This document shows, piece by piece, positions 1 to 8,265 of a stretch of 16,761 bases of DNA. This stretch comes from an uncultured Subdoligranulum sp. (GTDB taxonomy: Bacteria; Bacillota_A; Clostridia; Oscillospirales; Ruminococcaceae): NCBI RefSeq assembly GCF_937890665.1, contig NZ_CALADU010000022.1, positions 1-16,761 of the forward strand, written 5' to 3'. The notes beneath the pieces were generated by a model. That model searched no databases and was not told the origin of the DNA. It saw only the letters and a program-made list of their open reading frames with translations. Position 1 is the stretch's first letter. Each line of letters opens with the position of its first letter. The position numbers were made by a program, and so were the translations under genes.

Positions 1-1
1 C

Positions 2-1156
2 TATCCCATGGATCTGATCTGGAAAAATATGATCCGCACCATGCATCCGCATGAGTTTACCCGGAATTTGGGTTTGACACGTATCATCCAGCCGTCGGTA
101 CAAAATGCAGCACAGGCAGAGAAAGTTTGCGCCGAGCGGAAAATTGCCCTTGCAATGCATCTCTACTTTATGGATATGCTGGAACAAAGTGTTGCATTTG
201 CAACTAAGTTCCCGCCGCAGACCGATGTGTTCATCTCTACGGATAGTGCTGAGAAAAAGGTGCAGATTGAGGCGGCTTTCGCGGGGGAAAAACTCCATAG
301 CGTGACGGTATTCGTAGTAGAAAACCGTGGCCGCGATGTGGCAGCTTTCCTCTGTGATTTGGCACCGCATTTGCAGGGATATGACTATGCCTGCTTTATG
401 CACGATAAAAAAGCAATTCAAACGAAGCCGGGAAGCGTGGGGGCTAGCTTTGGCTATGTGTGCAATGAAAACGTTTGCAAAAACGCAGCACATGTTCTCA
501 ATGTCCTGTGTGAATTTGAAAATGACCCCTATCTCGGTATTCTGTGCCCGCCTTATCCTTCTCACGGACTCTATTTCTTGAACATGTGTTCCGGTGGATG
601 GGGACCGAATTTCGAAAATACAAAAAAACTCTTAAAAGAGTTGGGACTTAATGTGCCCATTTCTGGGGAAGAGTCTCCGATCGCGCCGTTTGGCAGTGTG
701 TTCTGGTTCCGACCGAAAGCGCTGCAACCGTTGTTCCAGCATGGCTGGCACCATGAGGATTTCCCGCCGGAACCGCTGCCGCAGGACGGAACGATCAGCC
801 ATGCCATTGAACGGATTTATCCTTTTGTGGCGCAAGCTGCCGGTTACTACCCTGCGGTAGTTATGAGCAGCAGTTTTGCAGTGTTACGCAGTGACACAAT
901 GCAAGCGTATGCAACGGGAATGATCCGTCCGTTGGCCAGAGTCTTCGACTGCACCACCTATTGGGCGGCGTCTACGGCGGCTATTGCCTTTGCAGCTAAG
1001 CGGCATCTTTTCGGCGTATATGGTCCATATGCCAACACACGCCGGCGCCATGCCCGGAATTGGTTGCGAGACAATCTGCCGGCCCCTGCTTATAAGGGGT
1101 TGATCACTACAAAGCGGGCTATTTTTGGCCCTCGTCATGGACCGTATGAGGATTGA
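2..1156 (+). CDS. RgpF-type rhamnan synthesis glycosyltransferase (5'-truncated by window edge)
   Basis: This is the C-terminal part of a rhamnan synthesis F (RgpF) family protein, which helps build rhamnose-rich cell-wall or capsular polysaccharide at the cytoplasmic membrane. The frame is open to the window edge, and the first residues (YPMDLIWKNM) match the linker between the two modules of RgpF proteins, so the ATG at 8 is internal and the N-terminal module lies outside the window. Visible family motifs are ENRGRDVAAF (nt about 324-353), HDKK (nt about 401-412), the LGILCPPYP segment and a C-terminal DGTISHAIERI stretch. Family members usually carry two GT-A-like modules, each with an ENxGxDV motif; only the second is seen here. 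A related gene follows after 5 nt, probably in the same operon. The donor and acceptor sugars cannot be read from sequence. Confidence 0.8.
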   Translation, partial: YPMDLIWKNMIRTMHPHEFTRNLGLTRIIQPSVQNAAQAEKVCAERKIALAMHLYFMDMLEQSVAFATKFPPQTDVFISTDSAEKKVQIEAAFAGEKLHSVTVFVVENRGRDVAAFLCDLAPHLQGYDYACFMHDKKAIQTKPGSVGASFGYVCNENVCKNAAHVLNVLCEFENDPYLGILCPPYPSHGLYFLNMCSGGWGPNFENTKKLLKELGLNVPISGEESPIAPFGSVFWFRPKALQPLFQHGWHHEDFPPEPLPQDGTISHAIERIYPFVAQAAGYYPAVVMSSSFAVLRSDTMQAYATGMIRPLARVFDCTTYWAASTAAIAFAAKRHLFGVYGPYANTRRRHARNWLRDNLPAPAYKGLITTKRAIFGPRHGPYED

Positions 1157-1161
1157 CGCCG

Positions 1162-2595
1162 ATGAAGCGGCTGATCATTTATTTCCATTATGATGCAAAA
1201 GGGCAGGTTGATGAAACCTGCCGTTTTGCCGTTCGGGCATTGCTGCCGTTCGGGAACTTGATTTTCGTGACGAACGGTACGCTTCGACAGGTAGACCGAG
1301 AATGGATACAAGCAAATGGCCTACAAAGTGTAGAGCGAGAGAATGTCGGGTTGGACGTTGGCGCCTATCGGCAAATTCTGCTATCGTTTGGTGAACAGAA
1401 CCTGCGCAATTACGATGAGCTGATTCTCATGAACTACACGTTAGCGGGACCGGTTTTCTCGCTGCAGTCGATGTTTGACGCCATGGAAGCCCGCAAGGAT
1501 TTGGACTTTTGGGGGCTGACGCGGCACTATGCGATGCGCAGCCGACGGTTCGGTGGCTGGGTGCCGGAACATCTGCAATCGCACTTTTTGGCGATACGTT
1601 CTAACATGTTCCTTCATGAATCTTTTTGGCAGTACTGGCAGCAAATGCAGTTGCCGCGCAGCTATGAGGAGTCGGTAGCACGGCATGAAACCCGCTTCAC
1701 GGAGTATTTTTCGGCACAAGGATTTCGATGGGATAGCTACGTCTCCACGGAAGATTTGTCTGCGGCGTTTGTGAACCCAATCATGGCCTGCCCACAGGAG
1801 CTTGTGGCTCACCGTGGTTGTCCTTTCTTTAAGCGTCGGAGTCTGTTTACCTCCTATGCAGACGAACTGCGTCGCACCGACGGTACAGCAACCCGCGCAC
1901 TGGTTGCCTATCTGCAAAAAGAAACAACCTACCCGCTGGATGACTTGATCGAATCTCTACTGTATAGCCAGCCTTTAGCGGCTTTGGCGGAAAACATGCC
2001 GTGGCAATATGTGGTGGAAGCATTGCCGGAATCCTTCCAAATCAATTTCGAACAGGAAGGATTACAACTGCTTCGTTTTGCACCGATGAAAGTGGATGCT
2101 GTCACACAGTGGTACTTTCAGCAAAGCGTTGATATGGCGGAGGGGCTAGTGGCTTCCCTTGTGACACTATTCCGACAGAATCCGCGCATGGGCGTTGTCT
2201 GCCCGGCGCTTCCGGCTTGGTCCGAGGCGGAAAAGGCATGGCATGCACAGTGGAAGGCGGTGGCCCCTAATCTGGTTGACAAAAGTCCGGTGGCAATCAG
2301 TGCGACCCCGCCTCCAGCGCCGTTGGCGGGGTGGGCAATCGTACGGAAAGCAGCTCTGGTGCCGGAACAATCGGCATTGCAGCATCTGCCGGAGTTTTGG
2401 CGTTTGCCGCTGACAGCGCAGGCAAATGGGTACTATACTGCGACTTTTGAAACGCCTGCGCAGGCGTCAGCGCGGATGGCACAACTATCGATTTATATGC
2501 GCGCAGGGCAAACACCCGCAGTACTGGCCAAACAATTAGGACGCTTAGCCAAGCATCGGCTGCAAAGGCGCACAGAAGGGGAGAAGAACCATTAA
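1162..2595 (+). CDS. RgpF-like glycosyltransferase paralogue with eroded second module
   Basis: A second rhamnan synthesis F family protein of 477 aa. The N-terminal module is well conserved: it begins MKRLIIYFHYD and carries ENVGLDVGAY (nt about 1339-1368). It is followed by the inter-module linker YPLDDLIESLL (nt about 1930-1962), which aligns with YPMDLIWKNMI at the start of the upstream gene. The second module is much shortened: about 80-100 residues, including the ENRGRDVA and HDKK motifs of its neighbour, are missing or unrecognisable, though later parts still align (NPRMGVVCPALP with DPYLGILCPPYP). The ATG at 1162 was chosen because GAGG at 1148-1151 lies 10 nt upstream; an in-frame TTG at 1153 has no room for a ribosome site. 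It probably makes one glycosidic transfer through module 1 in surface-polysaccharide assembly. Specificity is unknown. Confidence 0.75.
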   Translation: MKRLIIYFHYDAKGQVDETCRFAVRALLPFGNLIFVTNGTLRQVDREWIQANGLQSVERENVGLDVGAYRQILLSFGEQNLRNYDELILMNYTLAGPVFSLQSMFDAMEARKDLDFWGLTRHYAMRSRRFGGWVPEHLQSHFLAIRSNMFLHESFWQYWQQMQLPRSYEESVARHETRFTEYFSAQGFRWDSYVSTEDLSAAFVNPIMACPQELVAHRGCPFFKRRSLFTSYADELRRTDGTATRALVAYLQKETTYPLDDLIESLLYSQPLAALAENMPWQYVVEALPESFQINFEQEGLQLLRFAPMKVDAVTQWYFQQSVDMAEGLVASLVTLFRQNPRMGVVCPALPAWSEAEKAWHAQWKAVAPNLVDKSPVAISATPPPAPLAGWAIVRKAALVPEQSALQHLPEFWRLPLTAQANGYYTATFETPAQASARMAQLSIYMRAGQTPAVLAKQLGRLAKHRLQRRTEGEKNH

Positions 2596-3601
2596 AAAAC
2601 AACGGTTATTTTATTTGGATTTTATACGTGCTATTGCGTTGCTGTCCATTCTCATCATCCATTTTAATGCGACGGTGACAGGGTATTTTACCTTGCCGCA
2701 TAAGTTGTTTGTCAGTGTGCTGCCATTTCATATTTATCTGGGGGATTTCGGTTCATCGCTGTTCTTTATTGTGTCAGGGGCGGCGCTTGCGCTTACGGTA
2801 CCGCCGGAACAGCCTGCTATGACCTTTTACAAAAAACGCGCCAAGGCCATTTATCCGCTGTTCTGGCTGGCTTGGTGTATCTGCTTTGCGATTCGATTTG
2901 TCTCGAAACCGGGGTACTATGCCGCAGCCAAAACACCTACGTTGCTGCTGACTGTATTGGGATTGGATAATTTTGCAGTGGCAGCGGGCTGGGTAGGCAC
3001 AGATTTTGCTTGTGTCGGGGAATGGTTTCTGGGCAGCATTTTGTTTTTGTACTTGCCGTTCCCGCTTTTAGTCCGTGGCCTTCGTCGCGCACCGTGGCTG
3101 ACGTGGTTGGTGACACTCGCGGTTTGTCTGCCGATTCATCTTGCTGGATGGGATGCACGACTGGTTGCCGTGCATGTGCTGGAGTTTATGTTTGGTATGC
3201 AGTTTCTTTCTTTGCGGAAGAACGTGAAGGTAGGACTGACCGTTCTGTTTGCCTTGGGAACGGTGCTCTGCGCAGAGTGGGACAGCAAAATCACCTGTGC
3301 GCTATGCAGTATGGCAGTGTTTGCAATACTGGCGGAAATCTCCCGTTGGGTGGATCGTCCTTGGCCGCGTGTGCTATGTGCTCGTCTGGCCAAACTCTCC
3401 TATGCAATCTTTTTGGTACATCATGTGTTGATCCAGCGATTGGTGGAAGGGTTTCATCTGGCGGCACTTTCTCGACGAGATACGGCATTTCTATTTTTGA
3501 TTTATCTTGCGGCTACATGGGGGGCCGCAGAACTGTTACTGTGGCTGCAGCGCCGCCTGCAACAGGGGCTGGCTTCGCTGCGTCCGGTACGCGAACCCTA
3601 A
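2591..3601 (+). CDS. Membrane acyltransferase, acyltransferase-3 (OafA-like) family, probable ATT start
   Basis: A very hydrophobic, multi-spanning protein of about 336 aa. Its N-terminus (FYLDFIRAIALLSILIIHFN) fits the acyltransferase-3 family, including the conserved His of the first membrane segment, and an FLVHHVLIQRL segment lies near the C-terminus. Such proteins move acetyl or other acyl groups across the membrane onto exported polysaccharides, which suits its place after two RgpF-type genes. No ATG, GTG or TTG lies in frame between the upstream stop (2546-2548) and a TTG at 2615, and that TTG codes for the Leu of the conserved YLDFIR motif and has no ribosome site. The ATT at 2591 has AGGGGAG (2577-2583) 7 nt upstream and overlaps the stop of the preceding gene by one base. 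Three tandem stops (TAA TGA TAA) end the gene. Acyl donor and target are unknown. Confidence 0.75.
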   Translation: MKKQRLFYLDFIRAIALLSILIIHFNATVTGYFTLPHKLFVSVLPFHIYLGDFGSSLFFIVSGAALALTVPPEQPAMTFYKKRAKAIYPLFWLAWCICFAIRFVSKPGYYAAAKTPTLLLTVLGLDNFAVAAGWVGTDFACVGEWFLGSILFLYLPFPLLVRGLRRAPWLTWLVTLAVCLPIHLAGWDARLVAVHVLEFMFGMQFLSLRKNVKVGLTVLFALGTVLCAEWDSKITCALCSMAVFAILAEISRWVDRPWPRVLCARLAKLSYAIFLVHHVLIQRLVEGFHLAALSRRDTAFLFLIYLAATWGAAELLLWLQRRLQQGLASLRPVREP

Positions 3602-3606
3602 TGATA

Positions 3607-3635
3607 ACCTGCCGCTCTGCGGCAGGTATTTTTTT
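3607..3635 (+). terminator. Rho-independent terminator ending the polysaccharide unit
   Basis: A perfect 9-bp stem, ACCTGCCGC (3607-3615) with GCGGCAGGT (3619-3627), a 3-nt TCT loop, then one A and seven T residues (3629-3635). It starts at the last of three tandem stop codons. Strong intrinsic terminator geometry separates the acyltransferase from the hprK operon. Confidence 0.9.
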
Positions 3636-3657
3636 GTGGTGCGCAGGCCGGCACCTC

Positions 3658-3686
3658 TGTACAAAAATCAGACGGTACGGTATAAT
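3658..3686 (+). promoter_or_regulatory. Promoter of the hprK operon
   Basis: A consensus -10 TATAAT (3681-3686) lies 17 nt from a -35-like TGTACA (3658-3663, four of six bases match TTGACA). The predicted start of transcription at about 3693 gives a leader of roughly 34 nt before the hprK GTG. The site is just downstream of a strong terminator, as expected for the start of a new unit. Confidence 0.7.
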
Positions 3687-3726
3687 AAGACTAATATTGA
3701 ATACCTCAGGAAAGGGGCGTTTGGTT

Positions 3727-4659
3727 GTGTCTGAATTTTCCGTATCCCTTGCAAAACTGGCAGAGGAAGCGAACCTGACGGTAGCGTATACGCCTTGTGA
3801 GCTGGAGAAGATCAAGGTGACAGCGACAGAGGTATACCGTCCCGGTATTTTACTGGCAGGGTATTATGAAAATTTCGATAATACCCGCGTACAGATTATT
3901 GGCCTCACCGAGATGTCCTATCTGGAAGAGCTATCCAGCTCGCTGCGGAATATGCGTTTGGAAAAGCTCTTCTCCTTTCAGCCGCCGGCCGTGATTTTGA
4001 CGCGAAACATGTCACCGCTCTCGGAAATGATGCAGTATGCTAAGCTGTATTCTGTGCCGATCTTAATGTCGACAGAGATGACCTCTGCCTTGATGGGGCT
4101 TCTGATTACCACCCTTAACACGGAATTGGCGCCACGTATTACGCGCCATGGCGTGCTGGTGGAGGTGTACGGCGAGGGTATCCTAATTTTGGGCGATTCC
4201 GGCGTGGGAAAAAGCGAAACGGCTATCGAGCTGGTTAAGCGCGGACATCGCTTGATTGCAGACGATGCGGTGGAGTTGCGCCGCGTTTCTTACCGCAGTA
4301 TTTTAGGAACGGCTCCGGCCAATATTCGTCATTTCATCGAATTGCGAGGCATTGGCATCATCAATGTGGCACACGTTTTTGGTATTGGTTCCGTGCGGAG
4401 CAGTGTCGAAGTTGAAATGGTTGTGCAACTTGAACCGTGGGATCGCACCAAAAACTATGACCGAACAGGTCTGGATACCCAATATTATGACATTTTGGGG
4501 GTTCAGGTACCCAGTATGCTGATTCCTGTGATGCCGGGACGAAATCTGGCGGTAATTTTGGAAACGGCAGCCATCAACAACCGAACCAAAGAAATGGGCT
4601 ACAACGCGGCGAAAGAGCTGTTGGCACAGCTGGGACTGCAGGATGATATTTCGCTGTAA
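3727..4659 (+). CDS. hprK: HPr kinase/phosphorylase
   Basis: Bifunctional enzyme that phosphorylates HPr at its regulatory serine when glycolytic intermediates are abundant and reverses this when phosphate is high, so it controls carbon catabolite repression and PTS uptake in low-GC Gram-positives. At 310 aa it is normal length. The N-terminal domain is followed by the conserved H141 (HGVLVEVYGEG), Walker A GDSGVGKS (156-163), the catalytic pair D179-D180 (IADDAVELRR) and the family signature ELRGIGIINV (205-214) with FGIGSVR. Start: GTG at 3727 has AAAGGGG (3711-3717) 9 nt upstream; TTG at 3721 is only 3 nt from it. The same frame runs open back through the acyltransferase, but that is a shadow. 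First gene of a seven-gene operon. An HPr gene is not in the window. Confidence 0.96.
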   Translation: MSEFSVSLAKLAEEANLTVAYTPCELEKIKVTATEVYRPGILLAGYYENFDNTRVQIIGLTEMSYLEELSSSLRNMRLEKLFSFQPPAVILTRNMSPLSEMMQYAKLYSVPILMSTEMTSALMGLLITTLNTELAPRITRHGVLVEVYGEGILILGDSGVGKSETAIELVKRGHRLIADDAVELRRVSYRSILGTAPANIRHFIELRGIGIINVAHVFGIGSVRSSVEVEMVVQLEPWDRTKNYDRTGLDTQYYDILGVQVPSMLIPVMPGRNLAVILETAAINNRTKEMGYNAAKELLAQLGLQDDISL

Positions 4660-4698
4660 TCCCAAATTTGAATTAAAGAAAAGAGAGAAACCACAGCA

Positions 4699-5448
4699 AT
4701 GCAGATGATTGCAGATCTACATGCGCACACTTTGTGTGCGACCCATGCCTTTCAAACAATGAATGAAATGGCAGCCGCCGCGAAGGCTGCCGGATATTGC
4801 GCGCTGGCCATTACGGATCATGCACCGGCTATGCCGGATGCGCCGCATATTTGGCATTTTGCCAATGGTAACGCTTTGCCACGTGTTTTGGATGACGTGG
4901 TGATGCTGTATGGCGCGGAAACCAATGTAATGGATACCAAAGGTGGACTTGACTTACCGCAGGGCCATCTGGCAGGTCTGGATTGGGTGGTGGCCTCCAT
5001 TCACAGTCCCTGTGTACCCGGATTGTTAACGGAGAAAGAAGCCAATCGAATTTGGCTGGCAATCGCAGAAAATCCTTATGTGGACTGCATCGGACACTCT
5101 GAACAGGAAAACTACCGCTATGATTATGATCTTGTGACCAAAGCTTTTGCGAAAAATCACAAGGTTGTGGAGTTGAATGCTGGGTCGTTTTCCGTTCGCA
5201 AAGACGGCATTCCCAACATGAAAAAGCTGCTGACGGCATGCATGGAGAACGGATGCCATATTGCGGTGGACAGCGATGCCCATAGCGCATGGCGTTTGCA
5301 GACGGCTTTGCCGCCGCTCTATGCTATGCTGGAAGAGCTTTCTTTCCCGCAGGATTTGATCGTGAATGCAACGCGGGAAAATTTGGTGAAGGAATTGGAA
5401 CTGCACGGACGGCGCTGTGCAAAAGAGATTGGAGGTATTCTACTATGA
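4699..5448 (+). CDS. PHP-domain phosphatase (YcdX-like)
   Basis: A 249-aa stand-alone PHP (polymerase and histidinol phosphatase) domain protein, a metal-dependent phosphoesterase. The metal-ligand motifs are in order: HxH near the N-terminus (DLHAHT, H8 and H10), TDHAP, GAETNV, SIHSP, GHSE and the C-terminal DSDAH. The overall pattern, with VELNAGSF before the last motif, resembles the YcdX-type subgroup rather than histidinol phosphatase; no other histidine gene is near. The substrate is unknown. The ATG at 4699 is preceded by a weak purine-rich AGAGAG site, and an in-frame ATG at 4705 (MIADLHAHT) is an alternative. It lies 39 nt after hprK, and its stop overlaps the glucokinase start (ATGA), indicating translational coupling. 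Confidence 0.88.
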   Translation: MQMIADLHAHTLCATHAFQTMNEMAAAAKAAGYCALAITDHAPAMPDAPHIWHFANGNALPRVLDDVVMLYGAETNVMDTKGGLDLPQGHLAGLDWVVASIHSPCVPGLLTEKEANRIWLAIAENPYVDCIGHSEQENYRYDYDLVTKAFAKNHKVVELNAGSFSVRKDGIPNMKKLLTACMENGCHIAVDSDAHSAWRLQTALPPLYAMLEELSFPQDLIVNATRENLVKELELHGRRCAKEIGGILL

Positions 5449-6401
5449 GCCAGTACACGATTGGAATTGATTTGGGCGGCACCACGATGACCGCGGGTCT
5501 TGTGGATGAAAACTACGAGATTGTTGGGAAAATTACTTGGGCGACGCGGCTGCCGCGACCGGCTGCGGATCTGGAGCAGGCTCTCGCGGACCTTTGCCAT
5601 GCGGTGGCCAATGAGAACCATGTGGCCTTCTCCGACGTAAAATATGTGGGAATCGGCACGCCCGGCAGTGTGAACTTTACTACGGGTTTTGTGGGATACA
5701 ATACCAACTTCGGCTATTACGACTGGAACCTTGGCCCCGATATGGAAAAGCTGCTGGGCTGCAAAGTGTATGTAGAAAACGATGCCAATGCAGCAGCGTT
5801 TGGTGAGTATATTGCTGGTGGTGCCAAAGGCTACAAAGATGCCGTGGTAATTACTCTCGGCACCGGTATCGGCAGCGGAATCATCCTGAATGGCAAGATT
5901 GTCCGCGGCTTCAATTTTGCTGCCGGCGAGATGGGCCATACGGTGATTGTTAAGGGCGGACGCAAATGCAACTGCGGACGCTGCGGATGCTGGGAACGGT
6001 ATGCCTCGGCGCGGGCTTTAACGGAAGACACCAAGGCGGCTATGCAGGAACACAGCGACACGCTGATGTGGAAGTTGGTCAAAGATCTGGACCATGTGAA
6101 TGCAAAGACGTCCTTTGATGCGATGGCGCAAGGTGATGCGCTGGCTAAACAGGTAGTCGAAAATTGGATGGAATACGTGGGTTGCGGTATTGCCAACGTG
6201 GTCAACACCTTTGAGCCGGAGGTCATCTGCATTGGCGGCGGTGTTTCCAATCAGGGAGAAGTCTTGTTGGGACCGGTGCGCGCCTATGTGGAAAAGGAAA
6301 CGCACGATATTACCGGTGGGAAAGTGCCGGAAATTCGTGCCTGTGAGTTGCGCAATGATGCAGGCGTAATTGGTGCTGCGGCGCTGGAAACTTCCATCTG
6401 A
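5445..6401 (+). CDS. glcK: ROK-family glucokinase
   Basis: ATP-dependent cytoplasmic sugar kinase of 318 aa that most likely phosphorylates glucose to glucose 6-phosphate. Motifs: phosphate-binding DLGGT (9-13), catalytic D113 in the EN-DANAAAFGE stretch, GTGIGSGII, then the ROK zinc site with E162/H165 (GEMGH) and CNCGRCGC (C175, C177, C180, C182), and GGGVS near the C-terminus. There is no N-terminal helix-turn-helix, so it is a kinase rather than a ROK repressor. The ATG at 5445 shares four bases with the PHP stop and follows GGAGG (5431-5435); the open frame upstream is shadow. With hprK and the nearby pfkA it suggests a glycolytic entry function. A related N-acetyl-sugar specificity cannot be excluded, though the glucokinase subgroup fits best. 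Confidence 0.92.
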   Translation: MSQYTIGIDLGGTTMTAGLVDENYEIVGKITWATRLPRPAADLEQALADLCHAVANENHVAFSDVKYVGIGTPGSVNFTTGFVGYNTNFGYYDWNLGPDMEKLLGCKVYVENDANAAAFGEYIAGGAKGYKDAVVITLGTGIGSGIILNGKIVRGFNFAAGEMGHTVIVKGGRKCNCGRCGCWERYASARALTEDTKAAMQEHSDTLMWKLVKDLDHVNAKTSFDAMAQGDALAKQVVENWMEYVGCGIANVVNTFEPEVICIGGGVSNQGEVLLGPVRAYVEKETHDITGGKVPEIRACELRNDAGVIGAAALETSI

Positions 6402-6438
6402 CGGTGAGGATGGCAGCGTTTGTTTTTGGGGAGGAAAC

Positions 6439-7353
6439 ATGCACGAGCAACTGAAAATGGCAATTCGGCGGGAACTTCAGGAAGAAAATCTGCCGTTTAC
6501 CGAGCAGGAGCCGTTGGCAGAACACACGACCTTTCGGATTGGTGGGCCTGCTACTTTTTGGCTTACACCTTCTGATGTGGAGCAGTTGCGCCGCAGCCTA
6601 TCTTGCTGCAAAAGAAATGGCGTCCGCGTTTATCTGCTGGGCAATGGGTCAAATACACTGTTTTCGGACGAAGGATTCGATGGTGCCGTGGTGGATTTGC
6701 GCGGCTTGTCCGGTACGCCGGAAGTTCGAGAACATGTCATCGTGGCAAGGGCCGGTTTTACGCTGGGACACCTATGCGCGGTGGCGCAGCAGCATAGCCT
6801 GACGGGGCTGGAATTCGCTTGCGGTATTCCGGGAACGGTAGGCGGTGCGGTGTATATGAATGCCGGGGCCTATGGGGGCGAATTAAAAGACGTTGTTACC
6901 GAGGTGACGTATCTGGACGACGAGCTGGAAGTCTGTACGTTACCGGTTTCAGAGCTACAGATGGGATATCGCACCAGCATTTTTGAAAAGCATCCGGATT
7001 GGTGTATTTTGTCCGCAAAGTTCGGTTTGCATCCGGGGAATGCAGATGCCATTCTGGGGCAGATGCAGGAGCATCTCAAGCGGCGCAAAGAAAAGCAACC
7101 CTTGGAATGGCCCAGTGCAGGAAGTACGTTTAAACGTCCACAGGGAGCGTTTGCCGGACGGTTGATCGAGGAGTGCGGTTTGCGTGGCTTTACGGTAGGT
7201 GGCGCACAAATCAGTGAAAAACACTGCGGTTTTGTCATCAATAAAGGGGGCGCAACGTGTGCGGATGTAGTAGCGCTGACAGAAGAGGTAAAGCGTGTCG
7301 TTCTGGAAAAGACCGGTTTTGTGCTGGAACGGGAAATTCGGGTCGTGAAATAA
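6439..7353 (+). CDS. murB: UDP-N-acetylenolpyruvoylglucosamine reductase
   Basis: FAD-dependent, NADPH-using enzyme that reduces UDP-GlcNAc-enolpyruvate to UDP-MurNAc, the second committed step of peptidoglycan precursor synthesis, in the cytoplasm. The 304-aa length fits the short (type II) MurB class of Firmicutes. Visible are the FAD-binding segments RIGGPA (33-38), LLGNGSN (66-72) and GIPGTVGGAVYMNAGAYGGE, the GYRTSIF loop, the catalytic serine region SAGSTFKRP with S229, and the C-terminal LEREIRVV holding the catalytic glutamate (E297 or E299). The ATG at 6439 follows GGGGAGG (6428-6434) by 4 nt and sits 37 nt after the glucokinase; earlier in-frame starts lie within that gene. murB beside rapZ and whiA is a common clostridial arrangement. 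Confidence 0.96.
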   Translation: MHEQLKMAIRRELQEENLPFTEQEPLAEHTTFRIGGPATFWLTPSDVEQLRRSLSCCKRNGVRVYLLGNGSNTLFSDEGFDGAVVDLRGLSGTPEVREHVIVARAGFTLGHLCAVAQQHSLTGLEFACGIPGTVGGAVYMNAGAYGGELKDVVTEVTYLDDELEVCTLPVSELQMGYRTSIFEKHPDWCILSAKFGLHPGNADAILGQMQEHLKRRKEKQPLEWPSAGSTFKRPQGAFAGRLIEECGLRGFTVGGAQISEKHCGFVINKGGATCADVVALTEEVKRVVLEKTGFVLEREIRVVK

Positions 7354-7368
7354 AGGCGGTGGGCAGAA

Positions 7369-8232
7369 ATGAATTTTTTGATTGTCACAGGGCTTTCAGG
7401 CGCAGGAAAATCCATGGCGGTGAATGCACTGGAGGATATCGGCTTTTTTTGCATCGATAATATTCCGGTGGCGTTGCTTCCGCGTATTGTAGACTTTGCG
7501 CTGCAAGGTGAAAACCAGTTGAGCCGTGTGGCCGTTGTGATGGATGTGCGAGGCGTGCGCAACAGCGATCAGTTGGAGCAAGCGTTGGCAGATTTGGATG
7601 CCAAGAAGATCCAATACGAGATTCTGTTTTTGGATGCCAATAGCAATACCATCCAGCGCCGCTATAAAGAAACCCGGCGACAGCATCCCATTACCGTGAC
7701 GGACCACGTCCCGATTACAGAGGCAATCGAGCGGGAACGCAAGCTGCTGCAGCCTTTGCGCAGCCGTGCCAAATATGTGATTGATACCTCTTTGCTAAGT
7801 GCGGCCCAAAACAAAGAACGTGTTTGCGGTCTGTTCTTGGATAAGGGGAAAAGCCCGATGGCCTTGACCATCGTATCGTTTGGCTTCAAATATGGACTGC
7901 CGCAAGAAGCTGATCTAGTTTTAGATGTGCGCTGTTTGCCCAATCCTTTTTACGTGCCGGAGCTGAAAAACTTGACTGGCATGGACCAGCCAGTGGTCGA
8001 TTATGTTATGGCGGCACCGGAATCACAGGAGTTGTTGCGCCGCTATGAAAGCATGCTGGAATACGCCTTGCCTCTTTACGTGAAAGAAGGAAAAAGCCAG
8101 TTGATGATCGCTGTTGGGTGTACAGGCGGCAAACATCGCTCTATCACATTTGCGCGCAAAATTGGCGAATTTTGCCAGAAACTTGGCTATGCCCCCAGTG
8201 TACAGCACCGAGATGCAAAGCGCACACTGTGA
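7369..8232 (+). CDS. rapZ: RapZ/YvcJ-family nucleotide-binding protein
   Basis: A 287-aa P-loop protein that binds and hydrolyses nucleotides. In E. coli RapZ is an RNA-binding adaptor that controls glucosamine-6-phosphate synthase through the small RNA GlmZ; in B. subtilis YvcJ affects competence, with less clear biochemistry. The protein begins with Walker A GLSGAGKS (8-15) and the family stretch ALEDIGFFCIDNIP, and the C-terminal domain carries CTGGKHRS (251-258), a signature of the family. Start ATG 7369 follows an AAAGGCGG-type site and sits 15 nt after murB. It lies directly before whiA; the yvcK gene that often separates these two is absent. A role in tuning amino-sugar or cell-wall precursor flux is plausible beside murB, but is inference. 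Confidence 0.94.
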   Translation: MNFLIVTGLSGAGKSMAVNALEDIGFFCIDNIPVALLPRIVDFALQGENQLSRVAVVMDVRGVRNSDQLEQALADLDAKKIQYEILFLDANSNTIQRRYKETRRQHPITVTDHVPITEAIERERKLLQPLRSRAKYVIDTSLLSAAQNKERVCGLFLDKGKSPMALTIVSFGFKYGLPQEADLVLDVRCLPNPFYVPELKNLTGMDQPVVDYVMAAPESQELLRRYESMLEYALPLYVKEGKSQLMIAVGCTGGKHRSITFARKIGEFCQKLGYAPSVQHRDAKRTL

Positions 8233-8265
8233 TATGGCTTACCCTTAGCAGGGAGGAACAAGCAT

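Noticed and set aside
1153..1161. TTG at 1153 as start of the second RgpF gene
   Set aside because: GAGG at 1148-1151 would be only 1 nt away; ATG at 1162 has proper spacing and gives the family-typical MKRLIIYFHYD.
3010..3726. N-terminal extension of the hprK frame through the acyltransferase gene
   Set aside because: The extension would overlap a clear membrane acyltransferase, a terminator and a promoter. HprK has normal length from the GTG at 3727, which has its own ribosome site.
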